Shown piece by piece: positions 56,860-64,000 of a DNA stretch of 64,000 nt. The position numbers and the translations under genes are program-made. The stretch's first letter is position 1, and each line of letters begins with the position of its first letter. The notes beneath the pieces were generated by a model. It saw only the letters and a program-made list of their open reading frames with translations, did not search any database and was not told the origin of the DNA. Origin of the DNA: Siderastrea radians (taxonomy: Eukaryota; Cnidaria; Anthozoa; Scleractinia; Rhizangiidae); the NCBI GenBank assembly GCA_964017195.1, contig OZ024887.1, positions 60,976,311-61,040,310 on the forward strand, read 5' to 3'.

Positions 56860-57050
56860 TAAGAGATTTATTATTCCACTTAGAAAACTCACGTCAAAAT
56901 TTGTCTTTTTCAGTCCTTCGGCCAGAAAACCTGTGAAACCGGGATTTTGCAGTGCAATACACAATTTTACTGTGTGATACCGTGGCATATTTTGCGCGTT
57001 CTCTTGACCTTATATGGTAAAATGGCGCAAGAGCGGAATGATAAAGTCTG
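56860..57050. mobile_element. Small TIR element at unit A end (copy at 60120-60305)
   Basis: TTTATTATTCCACTTAG at the left is the inverse of the right-hand GAATGATAAAG in unit A, and better so of AGTGGAATAATAAAG in unit B. ~190 bp, non-coding, present in both units. Confidence 0.55.
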
Positions 57051-57650
57051 CTAGTCTGTGGTCTTGTTTGGCGTCGTTTGTCTGTGCAGATGGTCACCGA
57101 TACCATTTTTCTTGTCATTGAAACGCCAGGATGATTTGAATTGGTAATTTTTTCATAAAAATGAAAGGCCTTGCTCAAAACGAGCATTAAAGCTCGTCCA
57201 GTTATGAAGCGGAATTGCGTTGTTATTAGAAAACCGACGCAATTGAATTTATTTTTCTTTGTGTATGTACAGCCTTCAGTCATTGCGACAAAACAGGCAC
57301 TTTGCAGCTGGGAACAACATCATAATGTCATTCTCAAAATAACACGCTAGTACCAAACGTGATGCCAACATTAAGAATGATTCGACCAAGGGGTGAAAAT
57401 CATCTGTTTTGTTAGTAGCCAATAGGTGATCACCTTCTATTTAATTAAAGTGCTGCTTAACGGTAATAATTATGTCAAAACTGTCGCCCTGTTTAGTTTT
57501 AGATCTGCGTTTGTAATTGTTTGTCTTGTAAATTGCCCGTTGATCGTTGAAGAAGCTGTTTCGTAAGCTGACAAGGCACACGTAGAGGTTTTCGTAACTG
57601 ACAACCGCATTGATACATCCTTCATATTATTAAAGTAAAGCAAATGTCAC

Positions 57651-57930
57651 TTTAACCCTTTAGGTCCTGATATGAAAATGCATATTCTCCTTACTGTTCT
57701 CCATACATTTCTTATGAAACTAGTGAGGAGAATTTGTCTAGATATCAAGACATCTTTTCCTTGGTGACCTCTTGTGAAAATGCATATTCTCCTTACTGTT
57801 CTCCATACATTTCTTATGGAACTAGTAAGGAGAATTTGTCTAAATATCAAGACATCTTATCATTGGTGATCAGTTTCTTTCTTCTTACCACTTGAATGTT
57901 TGATCAAGTGGTGATAATGTTAAGAGAAAT
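57651..57930 (+). repeat. TTAA-family repeat in unit B, internally duplicated
   Basis: TTAACCCTTTAGGTCCTGAT start. A ~100-bp block (GAAAATGCATATTCTCCTTA to GACATCTT) occurs twice in tandem (57672-57765, 57775-57869), unlike the single block at 53153. Confidence 0.8.
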
Positions 57931-58389
57931 TTCATTTTCTGTTGACTGTTTGACTCCAAGCATATAATCCTCCAAGAGAGCCAGTGCTCGTTCAGTGGGA
58001 TAAGAAGGAAGTCGAGTGAATATTGAGTTCTTTCTTCCCCCACCCCCTTTTTTGAGGCAAAAAAAAGAGAGAAAAAATTATTCACAGGTGAAAAAGAGCA
58101 TAACGTCACAAGCTGAAGAGAAAGATCAAGCCGCAATCTATACGAAACTCTTTTTGTTATTGCACTCTTCTTATTGAAAGGCTTTCTTCCTCGCAGAGGC
58201 TTCTTTTGTATAGCGATTGTCATTACAACTGTTGTGTGGATTATAGAAAGCTGGGGAATTGAGACTAAAAGGAAACAACTTCGCTTAGGAATGCTGTGGA
58301 CACTTTGTGTGTTTTTCATCAAGCAAATTGAAAGTTTCTGAAACCCAGCAGACATTCTCAATTGAATCTAAAATTTTCATATGTAAGGA

Positions 58390-58535
58390 ATCTCGTATAA
58401 TGGTCAGCAAGCTTGGGTAAGTTCACCAGTTTTACGCAGTTGTGTCTTCGCAGTATCTTCCGCAGTGTCTCCATGACGGGTTGTGGAATTATCTTTCTCC
58501 TCCAGCAATAAGCGGATTTCTGCTGACCTTATGTT
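58390..58535 (-). pseudogene. GPCR C-terminal relic (unit B)
   Basis: Duplicate of the relic at 53757-53945, with further small indels (ATTATCTTTCTCCTCC for ATTATGTCTCCTCC) that break the frame again. Confidence 0.7.
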
Positions 58536-58927
58536 TATCGACAAACCTCTTCAATTCTAAACACCTCTCAGACTTTAAACAAAAAACCTTTGTCTTAAGC
58601 CTTCAAACAAGTAGTACCAGCTCCTAAGGAATAAGGTGGTGTTCGTTTCTCAAAACTAATCCCGTAACTTTTCGGTCCCAAATATATTTCGAGGCTTTTT
58701 TGGCTCATTCTATTGCAAAAAGTGTTTGTCAAAACGCCCGAAAGTGTTCCGACTTGTCCTCCAGTATTTTGGGGATCTGCTCTGTGAATCCGAGCTCGAA
58801 AGGTCCTTCTAGAGCATAGCTTTATTATTTTCGGGCATCAAACTGAACACATGTCTTACTCTGGAGTCCTGAGAAACGCTGTTTTGTAAAAACGCGCCTT
58901 TTAAATGTTGGTTCAATTTGAGAAAAA

Positions 58928-58939
58928 TTATTATTATTA

Positions 58940-58997
<58 letters not shown>

Positions 58998-59012
58998 CAT
59001 TATTATTATTAT
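58928..59012. repeat. (ATT)n microsatellite, unit B
   Basis: Nearly uninterrupted ATT/TTA triplets. Confidence 0.95.
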
Positions 59013-59188
59013 ACCCATTCTTATACCCATTCTTGCCACTCTTCTGCATCAACTTCCATATTAGTTTCTAAAGAAGCTGAGGTGCTGTGTCGTTGGGGAA
59101 GTGAAACACAATAATTTGGATTTACCAACTGAGTTGATAAGGTACATTGGCCAAATTCTGAGCTGGACTCACAATTCTTTGGATCGCA

Positions 59189-59218
59189 CTGACGAAGGGC
59201 TAACGCTCGAAACGTCAG
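59189..59218 (+). ncRNA. Hammerhead-ribozyme-like core, unit B
   Basis: Identical to the motif at 54738-54767: CTGACGA, GGGC/GCTC hairpin, GAAAC, GTC. Same caveats. Confidence 0.45.
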
Positions 59219-59288
59219 CTTTTAATTTCTCTACGGTGGCCTTAACCTTATGGAAAATAGAAAATGGTAAAATAATTTATTCCCTCTA

Positions 59289-59352
59289 GACGTTTCAGCA
59301 ATCCTGCCTTCATCAGTAGTAGCACTGATGAAGGCAGCATTGCCGAAACGTC
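59289..59352. ncRNA. Inverted pair of hammerhead-like cores, unit B
   Basis: Minus motif 59289-59316 and plus motif 59325-59352, same sequence as in unit A, flanked by TCTAGA on both sides. Confidence 0.45.
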
Positions 59353-59842
59353 TAGATCTTGATCCAACAAAGCGTTTTATTTTAACATTTTCCATTTTCC
59401 ATAATTCGGAACGCTGCGCAGGACATTTAATTAATTATTTACCGGCCAATTAAGCTTGTCAACTCAGTTAATAAATTAAAATTTTTATGTTCTAAATATG
59501 TCGTTAGCCTTTAATTCTTTTTCGGGAGTATTAAAATAAGTCTTTCATAGAAAAGTCCTTAGAGTTTAAAAGCAGATTACAGTTCTGAACACGTCACTTT
59601 TTTTTTTCGTTTGCTAAAACTTTTAGCAATTCACATGTCTACTGAAATTCCAATTTAGTTCAACTTATTCATTCCAACTTCCAACTTGTGTTTGCATATC
59701 AAGATTTACAAATGCCGTGTTTAAAAGCCTTAACAAAACACCTGCTGCGGATTTGGGGTGCAAACAACTACAATGGGCATTAAGAAAAATTAGTAAAACT
59801 ATGCGACGAAAACGTCGTTGCTGGCACGTTTTAATACGAATA

Positions 59843-60022
59843 AACACCCGTTGAGATCAAGGTTCTTGAAAACACCATTAGGGACAAGTTTTTCAAAAAC
59901 GCCTATTGGGATCAAGTTTCTTAAAAATGCCATTTGGATAAATTTTCTTAAAAACAACTTGGAGATAAAGTTTCTTTAAAACTCCATTTGGATGAAGTTT
60001 CTTAAAAACAACTTTAGGATAA
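59843..60022 (+). repeat. ~28-bp minisatellite, spacer copy 3
   Basis: Counterpart of 55372-55556 in unit B. Confidence 0.85.
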
Positions 60023-60294
60023 ATACATCTTATTCAATGGTTTAACTTATCATACGCGAGGATATTTTGCGAGCCCCGAAGGAGCGAGGAAAAATGCGAG
60101 CAATGAGCAATAAGAGATAAGAGAATTGTTATTCTACTTAGAAAACTCGCGTCAAAATTTGTCTTTTTCAGTCCTTCGGCCAGAAAACCTGTGAAACCGG
60201 GATTTTGCAGTGCAATACACAATTTTACTGTGTGATACCGTGGCATAGTTTGCGCGTTCTCTTGACCTTATATGGTGAAATGGCGCAAGAGTGG

Positions 60295-60450
60295 AATAAT
60301 AAAGTTTCTTAAAAATGCCGTTGGGATAAAGTGTCCAAGGAAGCAAGATTGGGATAAAGTTTCTTAAAAGCGCCATTAGGATAAAGTTTCTTAAAAATAC
60401 CATTGGGATAAAGTTTTTTGAAAATGCCTTCGGGGTAAAGTTCCTTAAAT
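60295..60450 (+). repeat. ~28-bp minisatellite, spacer copy 4
   Basis: Continuation of the same unit (AAAGTTTCTTAAAAATGCCG, TTGGGAT) after the unit B MITE, leading into sequence homologous to 50638-50740 (CCATGGAATGTAAA, CATTTTCTTTTAGTTTTCTC). Confidence 0.85.
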
Positions 60451-60974
60451 TAAAATGGCATTGGACCAGGCGTACGTGTGCGAATTTAGAGCAATTTTTG
60501 CATGTAATTTGTACATTGCGTGTTCGGATCTCAGGTAGACTCCATGGAATGTAAATGTTGGATATCATTTTCTTTTAGTTTTCTCATAAAAAGGGCACTA
60601 GCGTTAAAATACATTAAGAATTGCATGACCTGTTTCATGTCACTTCCAAGAAAATTATATTAATTTTTGTAACATTAGTTCTGTTTTAAATTGATCGTTT
60701 TGGCAGTACTCTCCTTAATATCGTTTAACACAGGTTTCGAATTATAAAATTGCAAGTATTTCTTAATTTAATCGATTTTCTCTACATAATATAAGATAAA
60801 ATTAAAAAAGAGAAAGAAGAAAAGAGATGCAATGGGGAAGGACTAGAAAGGAACATAGCAACCATACGAGCTAGTCCATCACCAAAAACACATTTGCATA
60901 GCACGAAAATTAATTCACAAAATAACAACGGAAAACTAAAACAACTATTTACACTTCGGTTATGATATGGCTAC

Positions 60975-61183
60975 TCACACTATGCCTAAATTACACCGGC
61001 ATGGGCAGTCTGGGTCTAAGTTCCCATTCATATAAAATTGTTTACAAGATTTTGTAAAGTTCGACGGGTTGAAGTAACCAATTCTAAGGGCTTCGGGCAA
61101 GTTGTTCCAGATATAAGGTATCCTTTGTAAATCTTGAAATTTATAAAACGCCTCTTTCTCATTTAAATGTAAGCGTGCATTCT
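60975..61183 (-). pseudogene. LINE reverse transcriptase C-terminal fragment
   Basis: The minus strand reads NARLHLNEKEAFYKFQDLQR, then IPYIWNNLPEALRIGYFNPS, then NFTKSCKQF and CPCRCNLGIV-stop (stop at 60975-60977). The IWNNLPEALR..FK pattern is typical of the extreme C-terminus of non-LTR reverse transcriptases. Cut at the 5' side by a (GTT)n tract at 61184-61203. This is a third LINE family, different from A and B. Confidence 0.75.
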
Positions 61184-61655
61184 TTTGTTGTTGTTGTTGT
61201 TTTAGTATCTGAACGCCTGAAACAAATGTTCTTTTCGTTCTTTTAGCGCTTCTTGCTGCTCAAAGTGACGACATAATATCTTGACGATTTGAATTAATGC
61301 CGCCAGGCTTGATCACCAGCCGCTATTGGGAATTTTAAGGTCACGTGATCTGCTATTTGCCTGTCTTCTCTCCTGGCCAGTTTTCTCGTCTCTGGGGACG
61401 ACTCGCAAAAACATTTCTGTATGGCCTTCCGCAACAGAGACAGTTCTGTATTAACCTTCCGCTGTGAGTGTAAGATTAAGATTAGATCAGTTTAGTTTTC
61501 GACAGTTATTTTGTTCGTGATTCATTCGGAAAGTTGAGAGTTTATATATTTTATATATTTATATCTGGAATAAATTTTCAACTGAAATTTAACAAGCCGC
61601 ACATAAAGAATCTCATCTGAAGGACATTATCCTCCTTGAAATTCACTAGGTTTCT

Positions 61656-62534
61656 TCAGTTGTGGCCTCGGAATACATTCCGCAGTGTGTTCATGACAGC
61701 ATGTCGAATGTGCCTCATCTTCCAGCAGTAAATAAGAGGGTTAAGAGATGAATTTAGAAACACTAGAGTTGCAGTGTAAAGTTGCCAAACTTTCATAGTG
61801 ATACTTCTTCCAGAGAATATAGAGACAACGAACAAACAAATGTTTGGTACGTAACATACCAAGAACGTCAGGTATACAAAGTACGTTCCGACTGCAAATT
61901 TTCTCAGTCTCACGGCAGTTTCCCTTTCGCCATTATTTGCTGTTTGATGTACTTGCTGGGACTGACTGATTTGGTTTGCGTGGCGACGTACGGCTGCATA
62001 TATCTTGTAGTAAAGTAATGTTGTAGTTAGGAGACAAGAGATCGCGATAATGGCCAAAACTGCGTATGTCACTTTACTTGGGAACCACAGCCTGATTAAC
62101 GAAGCAAATGCGCTGAGAACCCATATCGAAATCACCACAGCAACCGCACGCTTTTGAGTCACAAGTTCCTGGTATCTGAGATGAAGATGGATAGCTAAGA
62201 ATCTGTCTGCACTTACAGCCATCACACCGAGAAACGAGGCGTAGGAAAGTAACTTCGTCGTTGCGAGATATGTGCTGTACGTCGGACCTTTTTCAGCATT
62301 TTGCTTCACATCCATGGCAGTTACTGCAATGAACAAAGGTTGAACTATTAAACCAACACCAAGATCAGAAAAAGTCAGACTCAGAATCAATGTTTTTAGA
62401 GGCTTCGGTAACGACGCAGCTTTTCTTAAGGCGTGGATTGTGACACTGTTCAACATGATGGCGGTATAAGATAAGTAAACGTTGAAGACGCAATTTGCAA
62501 TGTATGATACGTAGAGCTGCTTTACCTCTGCCAT
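61656..62534 (-). CDS. Rhodopsin-family GPCR, MECA/melanocortin-like (intact)
   Basis: Intronless 292-codon receptor starting MAEVKQLYVSYIANCVFNVY. Seven TM segments as in the gene at 39386-40273: TM2 LSLTFSDLGVGLIVQP, TM3 end VSADRFLAIHLHLRYQ, TM4 VVISIWVLSAFASLI, TM6 FLVCYVP, TM7 SSLNPLIYCWKMRHIR. No Cys at the top of TM3, very short second extracellular loop, no Pro in TM5. The extracellular loop before TM3 (MDVKQNAEKGPTYST) differs strongly from the paralogues, so ligand preference may differ. The plasma-membrane location and G-protein coupling are inferred from family. Its 5' flank is duplicated at 46452-47897. Confidence 0.9.
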   Translation of the reverse strand: MAEVKQLYVSYIANCVFNVYLSYTAIMLNSVTIHALRKAASLPKPLKTLILSLTFSDLGVGLIVQPLFIAVTAMDVKQNAEKGPTYSTYLATTKLLSYASFLGVMAVSADRFLAIHLHLRYQELVTQKRAVAVVISIWVLSAFASLIRLWFPSKVTYAVLAIIAISCLLTTTLLYYKIYAAVRRHANQISQSQQVHQTANNGERETAVRLRKFAVGTYFVYLTFLVCYVPNICLFVVSIFSGRSITMKVWQLYTATLVFLNSSLNPLIYCWKMRHIRHAVMNTLRNVFRGHN

Positions 62535-64000
62535 TTTTTAGAACCTTTGATAAGAACACGGCTGAATGTAAAACGTTTGCAGAAGACACTTTCGAGAGAC
62601 ACCGATCAGAAAGATAAAATCTTTGATCACAATCAGATGTATTTTGTGGTCGTCGTCGTTGTTGTTGTTGTTGTAAGAATGCTGTTTTAGTTTGCTTTTT
62701 GTCCGACTATTGTTTCTAGAACGGATCGGAATGGCTCAGCCGGGAGGTGATACCCAGTCTTGTTTAAGCATCCGATTGGATGTAATCTTGCAGTCTCTTC
62801 AATTTGTGTAAATCTGCCTCTGTAACTTGGAAAAAGAAATGCGCGCTTGAACCCAATATACATTGGTTTGCTAGTCTGTGGTCTTGTTTGGCGTCGTTTG
62901 TCTGTGCAGATGGTCACCGATACCATTTTTCTTGTCATTGAAACGCCAGGCTGATTTGGATATGTATTTTTTCCATAAAAATGAAAGGCCTTTAGTTACT
63001 CACAACGAATATTAAAGCTCGTCCAATTGTGAAGCGGAATACCGTTATTAGAACACCAACGCAATAGCCCTTTTCACAGTTAACTTTTCTCATTTACATT
63101 ACAATGTATTTGAACGTGGATGTGAGGCAATTTCGGGCAGAAACTGCAAAACTGCCCGAAATTACCTCAAAGCCACGTTGAATACATTGTAATGCAAACG
63201 AGAAAAGGTAGCTGTGAAAAGGGCAATTTAATTTATTTTTCTTTGTTTGTGTGTGTGTACAGCCCTCAGTCATTGCGACAAAACGGGCAGCTCCGACCAA
63301 CATGATGATGTCGTTCACAAAATGAATAGCTAGTGCAAAACGTGGTGCCAAAAATGACGGCTTCTTAATGCTAGCTTAGTATGGCATAAAAGGCTCAATT
63401 TCTCAGATCATAAAATTTCTGTGGCATTGAAAACGATTCGACTAGGGCGTGAAAATCGTTTGTTTTGGTAGGACCCTTTGGATGATCACCTACAACTTAT
63501 TTAAAGCACTGCTAAGCTTAAGGGTCATAATTATGTCAAAAGTCTCTCTCTGTTTAGTTTTGGATCTGCATTGTATGCATTGTAATTGTTTGTCAAATAC
63601 GTTACCCGTTGATCGCTGAATGAAGCGGTTTCGTAAGCTGACAAGAAGCATGTAGAGGTTTTCGTAAGAACCGTATTGTCACGTCCTTATTGTCACTGAA
63701 GCAAAGCAATTGTTTATCGACCTGAATTGTAAAACCGCATGCTGGTGATTGCTTTGTGGTGATCGTTAGTTTATAACCTCCGATTCAGGGCCAGGTTGCG
63801 TAAGATTATGTGGGATTTTTTTGGAACCGTTCTCTGTGTTCCGAAGGATTTCCTTGTGCTCTCTTTGTGTTTCCTATACTCACTAATCCGTCTTCGGCCG
63901 AGTAATCCGTGATACCGTGGAAGAAAATCCTCCAGAACATAGGGAATGGTTGCAGAAAATTCGCAACTTAGTCTTAAGTTGCTCTATGTAACCGGGCCCA
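62535..64000. repeat. Segmental duplication, copy 2 (pair 46452-47897)
   Basis: Nearly identical to copy 1 to the end of the window, so it continues beyond. Includes the second hairpin MITE. Confidence 0.92.
63066..63229. mobile_element. 164-bp hairpin MITE, copy 2
   Basis: Same element and same position as 46989-47152, so it was inserted before this duplication but after divergence from the 52.6/57.1-kb spacers. Confidence 0.85.

Larger units (their letters stand above)
52560..57055. repeat. Tandem segmental duplication, unit A
   Basis: Colinear with 57056-60305 over its whole length except for indels: a 167-bp foldback (54552-54718), differing TTA arrays and the 1.2-kb insertion at 55559-56760. 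The junction between units lies at AATAAAGT (57048 and ~60300). Each unit holds a TTAA repeat, a GPCR C-terminal scrap, a TTA microsatellite, hammerhead-like motifs, a 28-bp minisatellite and a MITE-like end. Confidence 0.9.
57056..60305. repeat. Tandem segmental duplication, unit B
   Basis: Second copy of unit A. Its first ~60 bp (CTGCTAGTCTGTGGTCTTGT and on) match the 46800/62870 flanks more closely than the unit A flank, implying exchange among copies. Confidence 0.88.

Noticed and set aside
58809..59114. Poly-Ile, poly-Asn and poly-Tyr frames
   Set aside because: Translations of the ATT/TTA microsatellite.
1..64000. CRISPR arrays, operons, ribosome binding sites, rRNA genes
   Set aside because: Eukaryotic window; the tandem repeats found are satellites without spacer structure, and no rRNA-like conserved cores were seen.

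Overview
The window is eukaryotic, AT-rich DNA dominated by short inverted-repeat elements, LINE and SINE relics, micro- and minisatellites, and genes split into small exons with GT..AG borders. An FGFR-type kinase, an enolase-4-like gene and a tandem array of intronless rhodopsin-family receptors, set among these repeats, suggest a cnidarian, most likely a stony coral. That assignment is inference.

Left part (1-25,900). The 3' end of an FGFR-like receptor tyrosine kinase lies on + (621-2903, four exons). A repeat-rich stretch follows, with a 240-bp tetranucleotide microsatellite. Then comes a complete six-exon minus-strand gene (7193-13076) that I assembled from splice sites. It encodes a 184-residue secreted protein of unknown family, and its intron phases (1,0,0,0,0) and tiny first coding exon recall class I helical cytokine/hormone genes. 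Beyond it are a 526-bp duplicated satellite (14.45-15.62 kb), a 2-kb degenerate 30-bp minisatellite (19.56-21.56 kb) and several kb where I see nothing codable.

Middle (25,900-38,600). Six + strand exons encode the first ~353 residues of an enolase-4-like protein (ENO4), with a possible RFX X-box and a YY1-like motif at the start codon. Its introns hold foldback MITEs, a 1.35-kb PIF/Harbinger-like element, a tRNA-derived SINE and G-rich tracts. I find no further ENO4 exons in the remaining 25 kb.

Right part (39,386-64,000). A minus-strand cluster of single-exon GPCRs of MECA/melanocortin-like character: two intact genes (39.4 and 61.7 kb), one copy with two in-frame stops (45.6 kb), one with a single-base frameshift (51.3 kb), one heavily eroded copy (48.5 kb) and two C-terminal scraps (53.8, 58.4 kb). 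The copies sit in segmental duplications (46.45-47.9 with 62.5-64.0 kb; 52.6-57.05 with 57.06-60.3 kb). Comparing the duplicates gives empty/filled sites that define several insertions exactly. The spacers carry 28-bp minisatellites, hammerhead-ribozyme-like motifs of the kind found in Penelope-like retroelements, a LINE nested inside another LINE with target-site duplications, and RT relics.
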